Source: Rhodobacterales bacterium 56_14_T64 (GTDB lineage: Bacteria > Pseudomonadota > Alphaproteobacteria > Rhodobacterales > Rhodobacteraceae). From it: a stretch of DNA of 64,000 bases. Of this stretch, positions 46,656 to 54,915 are shown one piece after another; position 1 is the first letter of the stretch; every line of letters starts with the position of its first letter. The notes below the pieces were generated by a model that saw nothing but the letters and a program-made list of their open reading frames with translations, did not search any database and was not told where the DNA came from. The stretch covers positions 42,922 through 106,921 of the forward strand of contig MAAY01000026.1 in assembly GCA_002162795.1 (NCBI GenBank), given 5' to 3'. The position numbers were made by a program, and so were the translations under genes.

Positions 46656-46740
46656 CGCCGATATCCTGTCCGATTGACCGGGCGGCTTCGGCGCCGCCTC
46701 TGTCTGCATTTGCATTTTTTAGCTCACCTGGAGCACCGAC

Positions 46741-48579
46741 ATGTTTCGATATTTCGAAAACCTCATAGACCCGTATTGCGACTACCCCGAACAAGACACG
46801 CCGCCAACGCGGCTGTGGCCGTTCATGCGCGACTATTGCCGCCCCTTTACCCGTATCTTTGTGTGGACCGCCCTGATGTCCTTGGTGGTTGCCGCGATCG
46901 AGATCGGCTTGATCTATTACATGAGTCGGATGATCGATTTCTTTGGGGAAGGCGCTGAACAGGTTTGGGACAACTACGGTACCGAGTTGATCCTGGTTGC
47001 ACTATTCATCTTATTCATCCGCCCAGTTTTGCAATTGCTAGACGTTGTGTTGCTGAACAACGTGATCTTGCCAAACTTGGGCACGCTGATCCGCTGGCGG
47101 GCGCACCGCCACGTTTTGCGGCAGTCGGTTGGGTGGTTTGAGAACGATTTTGCTGGCCGTATTGCCAACCGCATCATGCAGACTCCACCTGCAGCAGGTG
47201 AGGTGGTGTTTCAGGTATTCGACGCGATTTCCTATTCACTGGCCTATCTGATCGGTGCCGCATTGCTGTTGTGGGTGGCAGATGCGCGGTTGTTGCTACC
47301 GCTGCTGATCTGGTTTGTGCTGTATGGGTTTTTGGTGAAATGGACTGTGAATCGGGTCGGGCCGGCCTCGAAAGCGTCATCAGACGCACGATCAGCGGTG
47401 ACTGGGCTGGTTGTTGATGCTTATTCCAACATCCATTCGGTCAAAATGTTTGCGCATCACGACCTCGAGCTAACCGGTGCCAAGACTGTTATCGAAAGAA
47501 CCCGCAAGACTTTTCAAAAAGAAATGCGGATCTTTACGGTGATGGATGCAGTCTTGGTCAGCCTGAATGGGTTGTTGATCGTCGGAGTTGTCGGCTGGGC
47601 GATTTATCTGTGGATGATTGGACAGGCGTCGGTCGGCGTGATTGCAGCTGCAGCCGCTCTGACCTTGCGCTTGAATGCGATGACTGGCTGGATCATGTGG
47701 GCGTTAACCTCATTCTTCCGCGAGTTGGGCGTCGTGGCCGAGGGTATGGAGACGATTGCCCAACCGATCGAGTTGATTGATGCCGCCAATGCTACACAGC
47801 TCCAGCTGACAGCGGGTGAGATCAAGTTGGATAACCTTAGCCATCACTATGGCCGTGGGGCAGGTGGGCTGGATCACATCAACTTGACCATAAAAGCGGG
47901 CGAGAAAATCGGCCTGATTGGTCGCTCGGGTGCCGGTAAATCAACCTTGGTCAAGCTGTTGCTGAGATTCTATGACACTGAAAGTGGGCAGATTCTGATC
48001 GACGGTCAGGACATTCGCACGGTGACCCAAGACAGCCTGCGTCTAAATATCGGCATGGTGCAACAGGACAGTTCACTGCTGCATCGCTCGGTGCGCGAGA
48101 ATATCCTGTACGGTCGCCCCGACGCGACCGAGGAGCAGATGATCGCCGCCGCCAAACAGGCCGAAGCGCATGAATTCATTCTGGATTTGCAGGATCCGCA
48201 GGGTCGCACGGGCTATGACGCTCAGGTCGGTGAACGCGGGGTGAAACTCTCTGGAGGTCAACGCCAACGGGTGACTTTGGCCCGCGTCATTTTGAAGAAC
48301 GCTCCAATCCTGCTGCTAGACGAGGCAACAAGCGCGCTAGATAGCGAAGTTGAAGCGATTATTCAGCAAACACTGTATGGCATGATGGAGGGCAAAACGG
48401 TGATTGCAATTGCACATAGGCTGTCTACCATCGCACAGATGGACCGTATTCTGGTGCTGGACCAAGGCCGGATTGTCGAGGAAGGTAACCATGATGATCT
48501 GCTTGCCGCGCAGGGGCAATATGCCCAATTCTGGTCGCGGCAATCGGGCGGGTTCCTGAATGTTGAGGCTGCAGAATGA
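46741..48579 (+). CDS. ABC exporter, fused permease-ATPase (subunit 1)
   Basis: A 612-residue half-transporter: six transmembrane segments within about residues 35-320, then a nucleotide-binding domain with Walker A GRSGAGKST, Q-loop VQQDSSLL, signature LSGGQRQRVTLARV, Walker B ILLLDEATSALD and H-loop AHRLST. All catalytic residues are present. It overlaps the next ABC gene by ATGA, so the two probably form a heterodimer. The MsbA/lipid-or-multidrug exporter architecture does not reveal the substrate. CACCTGGAG lies upstream. Confidence 0.93.
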   Translation: MFRYFENLIDPYCDYPEQDTPPTRLWPFMRDYCRPFTRIFVWTALMSLVVAAIEIGLIYYMSRMIDFFGEGAEQVWDNYGTELILVALFILFIRPVLQLLDVVLLNNVILPNLGTLIRWRAHRHVLRQSVGWFENDFAGRIANRIMQTPPAAGEVVFQVFDAISYSLAYLIGAALLLWVADARLLLPLLIWFVLYGFLVKWTVNRVGPASKASSDARSAVTGLVVDAYSNIHSVKMFAHHDLELTGAKTVIERTRKTFQKEMRIFTVMDAVLVSLNGLLIVGVVGWAIYLWMIGQASVGVIAAAAALTLRLNAMTGWIMWALTSFFRELGVVAEGMETIAQPIELIDAANATQLQLTAGEIKLDNLSHHYGRGAGGLDHINLTIKAGEKIGLIGRSGAGKSTLVKLLLRFYDTESGQILIDGQDIRTVTQDSLRLNIGMVQQDSSLLHRSVRENILYGRPDATEEQMIAAAKQAEAHEFILDLQDPQGRTGYDAQVGERGVKLSGGQRQRVTLARVILKNAPILLLDEATSALDSEVEAIIQQTLYGMMEGKTVIAIAHRLSTIAQMDRILVLDQGRIVEEGNHDDLLAAQGQYAQFWSRQSGGFLNVEAAE

Positions 48580-50420
48580 ACATTGGCAATTGGATCGACG
48601 CCTTTCGTCCGGCCGAGGGGCCGCCGCCACAGACTTTGGCGGCGTTTCTGCGCTGGTGTCTGTCCGGAGCCTGGGCAATGTTGGCATTGGCAACGATGTT
48701 CTCAGCTTTGGCGGGTGCCATGGAGGCAGGAACTGCTTATCTGCTCGGGTCGATAATTGATGGCGCTGTTTCCAGCGAACCAGATGCGTTTTTTTCGGGC
48801 GCGAACATTGTGTTGATTGGCGCTGCGATTGGGTTTTTCTTACTGGTCCGGCCGGTGCTGTTTGGGCTGTCGGCTGCAGCAAATTCGATCATTGTAGGCC
48901 CCAATATTTTTCCACTGGTTCTGTCCCGGTTGAACCGTTGGACGATGGGTCAATCGGTTAGCTTTTTCGACGATGATTTTGCCGGGCGAATTTCTCAGAA
49001 ACAGATGCAGACGGCCGGCGGGGTAACGTCACTGGTAGTGGAGCTGATCAATGTGATTGCCTTTGCACTGGCTTCTCTTGTTGGGGCATCAGTGCTGCTG
49101 GGCGGTGTGGATCTGCGCATCACTGGGCTGTTTATGGTTTGGTTGGTCGGATATTTTGCACTGATTCGCTGGTTCCTGCCACGGGTTCGCAAACGCGCCG
49201 GCGCGCGGGCTGGCGCGCGGGCAATGGTCACTGGTCAAGTTGTCGACACCATCACCAATATCAAAACAGTGAAACTGTTTGCCCACTCCGACCACGAAGA
49301 GAGCACGGCCCAAGAGGCAATGGGGAGCTTTCGGGAAAAAGCGCTTAGCTTTGGTTATATCGCTGCGGGATTCAGGTTTTGCCTGATGATCATTGCAGGT
49401 TTGCTACCTGTGCTGCTGATTGGCGCAACGCTGTTGTTGTGGCGCTCAGGGCTCGCAACCGCAGGTGATATCGTGGCCGTCGGTTCGGTTGCCATCCGGG
49501 TCTCTCAAATGACCGGCTGGGTCAGCTTTGCCCTGATGGGGATTTATTCCCACGTCGGCGAGATTGAAAACGGTATGAAGACACTGACGGCATTGGATCG
49601 AGTAGAGGACGCCAATGACGCGGTGGATCTGGTGGTGCAGCACGGAGAGATCGTTTTTGACAATGTCGGCTTTGCCTATGGTCGCGATATTGGCGGTATT
49701 CGCGACATTTCGCTGACGATTAAGCCGGGAGAAAAACTGGGTATCGTTGGGGCCTCGGGAGCCGGAAAATCCACCTTGGTTTCGCTCTTGATGCGGCTCT
49801 ATGAAGGGGAAAGTGGCCGAATTTCTATTGATGGTCAGGATATTTCCGAGATCACTCAAGATTCATTGCGCAGCCAGATCGGTATGGTCACCCAGGAAAC
49901 TGCGATGTTCAACCGATCAGCGCGTGAGAATATTCTTTATGGCCGCCCGGCCGCCAGCGAAGACGAAATGACTGATGCTGCTTGTAAGGCCGAGGCGAAT
50001 GAATTCATCACCTTGATGCAGGACGGGCAGGGCCGCCAGGGCTATGATGCGCACCTGGGTGAGCGCGGGGTGAAACTGTCCGGTGGTCAGCGTCAGCGTA
50101 TTGCTCTGGCCCGCGCGATTCTGAAAGACGCACCGATTCTGGTACTGGACGAGGCCACCTCGGCACTGGATTCCGAGGTCGAAGCGGCGATCCAAACAGC
50201 GCTGTCGCGGGTAATGCAGGGCAAGACGGTGCTGGCCATTGCGCACCGGCTGTCGACTCTCAGCGAAATGGACCGGATTATCGTGATGGAAGAGGGTCAC
50301 ATCGCCGAAAGCGGTAGCCACGACCAACTGCTGGCACAGGGTGGGCTCTACGCGCAATTCTGGGCTCGGCAGTCCGGTGGATTTATTCGAACCGAGGAAG
50401 AGGCAAGAGCGGCAGAATAA
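48576..50420 (+). CDS. ABC exporter, fused permease-ATPase (subunit 2)
   Basis: A 614-residue half-transporter paralogous to subunit 1: membrane domain about residues 30-325, then GASGAGKSTLVSLLMRLYEGESG, VTQETAMFNRSARENILYG, LSGGQRQRIALARAI, ILVLDEATSALDSEVEAAI and AHRLSTLSEMDR. Both members of the pair keep canonical motifs, unlike asymmetric heterodimers with one degenerate site. The ATG lies in the subunit 1 stop (ATGA). Confidence 0.93.
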   Translation: MNIGNWIDAFRPAEGPPPQTLAAFLRWCLSGAWAMLALATMFSALAGAMEAGTAYLLGSIIDGAVSSEPDAFFSGANIVLIGAAIGFFLLVRPVLFGLSAAANSIIVGPNIFPLVLSRLNRWTMGQSVSFFDDDFAGRISQKQMQTAGGVTSLVVELINVIAFALASLVGASVLLGGVDLRITGLFMVWLVGYFALIRWFLPRVRKRAGARAGARAMVTGQVVDTITNIKTVKLFAHSDHEESTAQEAMGSFREKALSFGYIAAGFRFCLMIIAGLLPVLLIGATLLLWRSGLATAGDIVAVGSVAIRVSQMTGWVSFALMGIYSHVGEIENGMKTLTALDRVEDANDAVDLVVQHGEIVFDNVGFAYGRDIGGIRDISLTIKPGEKLGIVGASGAGKSTLVSLLMRLYEGESGRISIDGQDISEITQDSLRSQIGMVTQETAMFNRSARENILYGRPAASEDEMTDAACKAEANEFITLMQDGQGRQGYDAHLGERGVKLSGGQRQRIALARAILKDAPILVLDEATSALDSEVEAAIQTALSRVMQGKTVLAIAHRLSTLSEMDRIIVMEEGHIAESGSHDQLLAQGGLYAQFWARQSGGFIRTEEEARAAE

Positions 50421-50461
50421 GGCTTTTGCCAAATGGCTCCGCTGTCTGTATCAGGGCGGCC

Positions 50462-51709
50462 ATGAGTATGTCAGCCAGAACCACCGCCACCATCACTCGT
50501 CTCGGTCATCAAGGAGACGGTATTGCCGAAGGCCCGCTTTTTGCGCCCCGCACCCTGCCGGGTGAGGAGGTGACGGGCGTTGTCGAGGGCAATGCGTTAA
50601 GTGATATCCGTATCGAGACGCCGTCCGAACACCGGGTGCAGGCGCCGTGTCGCCATTACAAATCCTGTGGCGGCTGCCAGTTGCAGCACGCCGATGACGG
50701 ATTTGTGGCAGGATGGAAGTTGGGCATTGTCCGCAACGCCCTTGCTGCGCAGGGGCTAGAGGCTGAATTTCGCCCCATTCACTCCTCGCCGCCGCAATCC
50801 CGCCGCCGCGCAACATTGGCGGTGCGCCGCACCAAAAAGGGCGCCATGGCCGGGTTTCATGGCCGTGCTTCGGGGGTGATTACCCAGATTCCTGACTGTC
50901 ATCTGCTGGACCCTGACCTGCTCAAGGCGATCCCGATGGCCGAGGATCTGGCGCTGATTGGTGCCAGTCGCAAGGCACCTCTGGCGGTCTCTGTGACCCT
51001 GTCCGATATTGGTCTGGATGTCGTGGTGAAAAACGGCAAGCCATTGGACGGCCCGCTGCGACTGGCGCTGGCGCAGTCGGTGGAAAAACTGGGCATCACC
51101 CGTTTGACTTGGGATGATGAACAGATCGCAATGACTCAGCCACCCACCCAGACATTTGGCCGGGCCAAGGTTTGCCCACCGCCAGGTAGCTTCCTGCAAG
51201 CCACCCGCGATGGTGAGGCGGCTTTGCTGGCTGCTGTGCAGGAGATCGTTCAGGGTTCCAAACGAATCGTCGATCTGTTTGCTGGCTGCGGCACCTTTGC
51301 ATTGCCATTGGCTGAAAACGCCGAAGTGATGGCGGTTGAGGGCGACCCGGATATGGTGAAAGCGCTAGAGGCCGGCTGGCGTCAGGCCAAAGGCCTGAAA
51401 TTGGTCAAAGCCGTGGCTCGTGACCTGTACCGCCGTCCGCTGATGCCGGACGAGCTGAATCCCTTTGGTGCCTTTTACCAGGCCGCAGTGATCGATCCAC
51501 CCCGTTCCGGTGCCGAGGCTCAGGTGGCTGAACTGGTCAAAGCCCGTACCAAGACCATCGCTTATGTGTCGTGTAATCCGATCAGTTTTGCCCGCGATGC
51601 CAAGGTGTTGGTTGAGGCTGGATATCAGCTGAACTGGGTACAGGTTGTTGACCAGTTCCGCTGGTCAGCCCATACCGAACTGGTTGCCTCTTTCACTTTT
51701 ACCGATTGA
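50462..51709 (+). CDS. TrmA/RlmD-family RNA uracil-5-methyltransferase
   Basis: A 415-residue class I RNA methyltransferase: an N-terminal TRAM-like region (ATITRLGHQGDGIAEGPLF, PGEEVTG), a 4Fe-4S motif CRHYKSCGGCQLQH, the SAM site VDLFAGCGTFALPLAE, VIDPPRSGAE, and catalytic cysteine in YVSCNPISFARD. It is most like the 23S rRNA m5U enzymes but is shorter; target uracil not assignable. Start is either ATG 50462 or 50468; an upstream TTG is unlikely. Confidence 0.9.
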   Translation: MSMSARTTATITRLGHQGDGIAEGPLFAPRTLPGEEVTGVVEGNALSDIRIETPSEHRVQAPCRHYKSCGGCQLQHADDGFVAGWKLGIVRNALAAQGLEAEFRPIHSSPPQSRRRATLAVRRTKKGAMAGFHGRASGVITQIPDCHLLDPDLLKAIPMAEDLALIGASRKAPLAVSVTLSDIGLDVVVKNGKPLDGPLRLALAQSVEKLGITRLTWDDEQIAMTQPPTQTFGRAKVCPPPGSFLQATRDGEAALLAAVQEIVQGSKRIVDLFAGCGTFALPLAENAEVMAVEGDPDMVKALEAGWRQAKGLKLVKAVARDLYRRPLMPDELNPFGAFYQAAVIDPPRSGAEAQVAELVKARTKTIAYVSCNPISFARDAKVLVEAGYQLNWVQVVDQFRWSAHTELVASFTFTD

Positions 51710-51731
51710 ACCCGTACCAGGAGCCATCTGA

Positions 51732-52523
51732 ATGCCGATTCTCCAGCGCCTGAGTGCCGTTTTGGACAGCCCTCGTTTTGGGCAGTTCATTACTGCTGTC
51801 ATCCTAGTCAACGCAGTCACTCTGGGGCTGGAAACGGCCCCTTCTATCATGGCGCGGGCCGGTGGAATTATCACCCTAATCGACGAGGCCTGTCTGGCGA
51901 TCTTTGTGATCGAGATCTTTTCCAAGCTGCTGGTGCAGCGGCACCGGTTCTTTCTGAGCGGCTGGAACAATTTCGATTTTATCATCGTCGGCATCGCGCT
52001 GGTGCCGGGGGCGCAAGGGTTGTCGGTGCTGCGGGCCTTGCGGATCTTGCGGGTTCTGCGGGTGATCTCAGTCGCCCCCAGTCTGCGACGGGTGGTCGAG
52101 GGTTTCATCACCGCGCTGCCGGGTATGGGCTCGGTGTTTTTGCTGATGGCAATCATCTTCTACATAGGCTCGGTCATCGCCACCAAACTGTTTGGCGGCA
52201 GTTTCCCGGAATGGTTCGGCACGCTGGGTCTGTCGGCATATTCCCTGTTCCAGATCATGACGTTGGAAAGTTGGTCGATGGGCATCGCGCGGCCAGTGAT
52301 GGAGGTCTACCCCTATGCCTGGGCGTTCTTCGTGCCCTTCATCATGGTCACCACTTTTGCGGTGGTGAACTTGCTGGTGGGTCTGATTGTGAATTCGATG
52401 CAGGAAGTTTCTAGCGTCGAAGACGTCGAACGCATGGATGCTTACCGCGATCAGGTTTTGGCCCGACTTGAGGCAATTGAGCAGCGGTTGCCCACACAAA
52501 ATTCAAACATTGCAAAGAAGTGA
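51732..52523 (+). CDS. Bacterial voltage-gated sodium channel (NaChBac/NavAb type)
   Basis: A 263-residue single-domain ion channel with six transmembrane segments. S4 carries four regularly spaced arginines (R101, R104, R107, R110) in SVLRALRILRVLRVIS. The pore loop reads TLESWSMG (177-184), with Glu179 forming the sodium-selective EEEE ring, identical to NavAb. A hydrophilic tail (about 224-263) is helical and could form the tetrameric coiled coil. Start at 51732 follows CAGGAG. Homotetrameric plasma-membrane channel, linked to motility or pH homeostasis in other bacteria; that role is inferred. Confidence 0.95.
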   Translation: MPILQRLSAVLDSPRFGQFITAVILVNAVTLGLETAPSIMARAGGIITLIDEACLAIFVIEIFSKLLVQRHRFFLSGWNNFDFIIVGIALVPGAQGLSVLRALRILRVLRVISVAPSLRRVVEGFITALPGMGSVFLLMAIIFYIGSVIATKLFGGSFPEWFGTLGLSAYSLFQIMTLESWSMGIARPVMEVYPYAWAFFVPFIMVTTFAVVNLLVGLIVNSMQEVSSVEDVERMDAYRDQVLARLEAIEQRLPTQNSNIAKK

Positions 52524-52591
52524 TTTTGGTTAACCAAGTGTTATGGGGTAATTTTGTAAAAAAGAGAAAACTAGGCAGAGATCAGAGCAGT

Positions 52592-53110
52592 ATGGACAGA
52601 CGAACATTCGGATTGGGCGCCGCAGCCTCCCTGACTCTTGCGGGTTGTAGTGGTGCCCCTAATCGATTCCAGAGTTATACCGGTCCCCAAGTCACCTCGG
52701 TGGTGATCAACAAGGGGGCTCGCAAGATGTATTTGCTGCACAACGAAGAAGTGCTGCGCGAATACGAGGTTGATCTCGGCTTTGCTCCGGTGGGGGCAAA
52801 GACGGTCGAGGGCGACGGGAAAACTCCCGAGGGCACCTATGTTATCAACCGCCGAAACCCCAATAGCTCCTATCATCTGTCGGTGGGGATTTCATATCCC
52901 AATCGTCAGGATGTTGCCGACGCCAGTGCCGCTGGCAAAAGACCCGGCGGCGAGATCTTTATTCATGGTCAGCCAAATGATGCCAAAGCCCGAAAGCGCG
53001 CGGCACGGGTAGATGATTGGACAGCTGGTTGCATTGCGGTCAAGAATGACGAGATCGAAGAGATCTTTGCCATGGTGAAAGACGGGACCTCTATTTCTTT
53101 GCGTCTATAA
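52592..53110 (+). CDS. L,D-transpeptidase (YkuD) lipoprotein
   Basis: A 172-residue predicted lipoprotein: short signal RRTFGLGAAASLTLAGC with lipobox Cys19, then a YkuD domain. The catalytic motif is IFIHGQPN followed by DWTAGCIAV, where the usual S-x-G-C is T-A-G-C; catalytic His and Cys are retained. KTPEGTYVINRRNP precedes. The start at 52592 leaves 68 bases after the sodium channel stop. Predicted to cross-link or attach proteins to peptidoglycan. Confidence 0.85.
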   Translation: MDRRTFGLGAAASLTLAGCSGAPNRFQSYTGPQVTSVVINKGARKMYLLHNEEVLREYEVDLGFAPVGAKTVEGDGKTPEGTYVINRRNPNSSYHLSVGISYPNRQDVADASAAGKRPGGEIFIHGQPNDAKARKRAARVDDWTAGCIAVKNDEIEEIFAMVKDGTSISLRL

Positions 53111-53126
53111 GACTGGCGGCACACAA

Positions 53127-53152
53127 AAAGGCGGCTCAACCGAGCCGCCTTT
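53127..53152. terminator. Convergent bidirectional terminator
   Basis: Perfect 11-base arms AAAGGCGGCTC (53127-53137) and GAGCCGCCTTT (53142-53152), loop AACC, with A-rich and T-rich flanks. Serves the YkuD gene and the convergent CAP gene. Confidence 0.88.
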
Positions 53153-53177
53153 GATGTTCTTAGTCGCTAAAAGGGGC

Positions 53178-53675
53178 TTAGCTGCCCATCACCAAGGTCC
53201 ACCAAATTTTGCCATTGGATTCCTGGTGCCACGAAAACCCCATGTTGACTGCCTTTGGGTCCATGATCACGGCGCGAGTATTTGGCTCTTCCATCCAGGC
53301 CGATAGGGTTTCAACTTCGCCTTCGTAGGTCTCGGAAATGGACTCACCCAGCATGGTGCCGGTATATCCGGTCCGCGCTACCCGGTCCAAAGGTGACGAT
53401 CCGTCCGAACCAAAATGCCAGGGGCGGTTCTGCACTGACATATCACGCGAATGTGTTGCGGCGGCAGCGTTTAACTGGGCATTCAACTGTACGGCAGGAT
53501 TGCCTGACGCCTGCCGCAAAGCGTTTACCGAATCAAGCATGCGAAATTGCACTTTGTCGGCGTTGCGGATGCGATAAGCTTTGCCACTACCGCTCGAACT
53601 GCCATCTGGCACGGGGGTACAGGCAGCAACCAGTGTCAGCACCGCTGCGGCAACAATCAATAATACACGCTTCAT
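53178..53675 (-). CDS. CAP-domain (SCP-like) lipoprotein
   Basis: A 165-residue protein with a lipoprotein signal (MKRVLLIVAAAVLTLVAACT; lipobox Cys19) and a CAP/SCP domain: VNALRQASGNPAVQLNAQLNAAAATHSRDM, NRPWHFG, DRVARTGYTGTMLGESI, AWMEEPNTRAVIMDPKAVNMGFSW, and W-W-T-L. The histidine after ATHS and in WHFG matches CAP metal or catalytic positions. Function unknown; envelope-bound. It faces the divergent second YkuD gene. Confidence 0.87.
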   Translation of the reverse strand: MKRVLLIVAAAVLTLVAACTPVPDGSSSGSGKAYRIRNADKVQFRMLDSVNALRQASGNPAVQLNAQLNAAAATHSRDMSVQNRPWHFGSDGSSPLDRVARTGYTGTMLGESISETYEGEVETLSAWMEEPNTRAVIMDPKAVNMGFSWHQESNGKIWWTLVMGS

Positions 53676-53843
53676 TTTGCACCTTGTCTAATATCTAGGT
53701 ACAGCACTTAGCGTTACTGTGGCATTGGCGCAAATGTGCTGGCATCAAAATGCCGGTAGTGACGCGTGTTTGATTTGCGACTGAGACATTCACGCCATAT
53801 TATGCGCTCAAACAGGTTCCTTTTTGAGCAGGTAGTGCCAATC
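53676..53843. promoter_or_regulatory. Divergent intergenic region, CAP / YkuD-2
   Basis: 168 bases holding two hairpins: GGCAT-caaa-ATGCC (53743-53756 region) and GCTCAAA-N10-TTTGAGC (53806-53829), the latter ending 14 bases before the YkuD-2 start. No clear promoter hexamers can be read. Confidence 0.35.
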
Positions 53844-54461
53844 ATGTCGTCCAAATCATTTCAACTTCCATCTCGCCGGTTATTTTTAACCGGTTCAGCG
53901 GCGCTGCTTAGCACGCCGGCTCTGGCCCAGGTCGCCGATCCAGACGCTGAACCCGTCTATGATCCGCTGCGTCCACCACCTGAGCCTGAACCCGCGGTGA
54001 AACGCAATATCTCGGCCTTCCGGGCCAAGAAATGGCAACCTTATTTCGACAACTTGAAAAACGGTGCGATTCTGGTCGATATCGACAGTCGCGCTTTGCA
54101 CTATTGGTCTGCAGATGAAATAACTTACAAGTTGTTCCCGTCATCGGTGCCACTGTCTGATGACCTGACACGCCGAGGTCGCACCCAAGTTGTGCGCAAA
54201 GTCGAAGGCCCGTCCTGGTCGCCAACCCCGAATATGCGCAAACGCAATCCCGAGTGGCCAAGCTATGTACCACCGGGTCCGGACAATCCTCTGGGAACGC
54301 ACGCATTGTATCTAAGTTGGAAGTATTATCGCATCCACGGGACCCATGACACACGTAAGATTGGACGAAAGTCTTCCAATGGCTGTATTGGTCTTTATAA
54401 TGAACATATTGCACAGCTTTTTGCGATGGCCAAAATAGGCACTCAAGTGTTGCTTATTTGA
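53844..54461 (+). CDS. L,D-transpeptidase (YkuD) protein with Tat-like signal
   Basis: A 205-residue exported protein. The N-terminus PSRRLFLTGSAALLSTPALA (residues 9-28) has a twin-arginine motif SRRLFL and an ALA cleavage site. The YkuD domain spans about 70-205 with DNPLGTHALYLSW, IHGTHDTRKIGRKSSNGCIGLYNEH (His, and S-x-G-C with catalytic Cys). The start at 53844 is preferred since upstream sequence lacks a signal. Likely makes 3-3 cross-links or anchors proteins; paralogous to the 52.6-kb gene though with a distinct leader. Confidence 0.88.
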   Translation: MSSKSFQLPSRRLFLTGSAALLSTPALAQVADPDAEPVYDPLRPPPEPEPAVKRNISAFRAKKWQPYFDNLKNGAILVDIDSRALHYWSADEITYKLFPSSVPLSDDLTRRGRTQVVRKVEGPSWSPTPNMRKRNPEWPSYVPPGPDNPLGTHALYLSWKYYRIHGTHDTRKIGRKSSNGCIGLYNEHIAQLFAMAKIGTQVLLI

Positions 54462-54561
54462 CCACAATTGGGTTCGGCTAAGCTGGATTCTTTCAACAAG
54501 CGTTTGCAATCTCGGGTTTTTACTGGTTAGAAAAAACTACGAGGTATGTCTTGGCTGCGTA

Positions 54562-54591
54562 GGTCATTGTTGAATGACCGCGCCTTTTTTT
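54562..54591 (+). promoter_or_regulatory. Terminator-like hairpin next to a ribosome-binding site
   Basis: GGTCATT-gttg-AATGACC (54562-54579), then a seven-T run at 54585-54591, immediately before GGAGG (54592-54596) of the small protein gene. It resembles an intrinsic terminator in the leader, suggesting attenuation, or the end of YkuD-2 transcription. Confidence 0.55.
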
Positions 54592-54601
54592 GGAGGTTAA
54601 T

Positions 54602-54784
54602 ATGAAAAAACTCGTTCTTGCCGCTGCTCTGTCTGCTGCTGCTTCGACCGCATTTGCTGGTGGTTACTCTGAGCCGGTAGTTGAACCACCGGTTATCATT
54701 GAAGAAGCTGGTAGCTCGTCCAACGGTATCCTGCTGCCACTGCTGCTGCTGGTTCTGGTCGGCGCTGCTGTCGCAAGCAGCTAA
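54602..54784 (+). CDS. Small exported membrane protein
   Basis: A 60-residue protein: signal peptide with Ala-rich core and AFA cleavage (residue 19), a short acidic Pro/Val-rich linker GGYSEPVVEPPVIIEEAGSSS, and a C-terminal hydrophobic helix (about 43-58). GGAGG precedes the ATG at 54602 by 5 bases. Similar small proteins occur in Rhodobacteraceae, from general knowledge, but no function is known to me. It has its own terminator and a terminator-like leader, and probably strong expression. Confidence 0.75.
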   Translation: MKKLVLAAALSAAASTAFAGGYSEPVVEPPVIIEEAGSSSNGILLPLLLLVLVGAAVASS

Positions 54785-54803
54785 TTGCTACGACACAGTT
54801 ACG

Positions 54804-54834
54804 AAAAAGGCGGTGGTTTTCCACCGCCTTTTTT
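54804..54834 (+). terminator. Strong terminator after the small membrane protein
   Basis: AAAAAGGCGGTGG (54804-54816), loop TTTT, CCACCGCC (54821-54828) then six T. Perfect stem. Confidence 0.92.
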
Positions 54835-54877
54835 GTTGGCCATTGCTCAAATTCAAGGGCTGCAAAACACACAAAAT

Positions 54878-54893
54878 GTTTCGCGCGCGAAAC
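54878..54893. repeat. 16-bp perfect palindrome GTTTCGCGCGCGAAAC
   Basis: Self-complementary over 16 bases, in the gap between the small gene terminator and the end of the fusion gene. The GTTTC...GAAAC arms equal those of parS, but the centre is GCGCGC instead of ACGT. A second dyad, ACCTAG / CTAGGT (54895-54900 and 54916-54921), follows directly. Confidence 0.8.
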
Positions 54894-54915
54894 GACCTAG
54901 GATTGTGTAAGTATT

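Noticed and set aside
46674..46958. Arg/His/Leu-rich open frame across the ABC leader
   Set aside because: Starts at TTG in the hairpin and overlaps the first exporter gene out of frame; low-complexity shadow.
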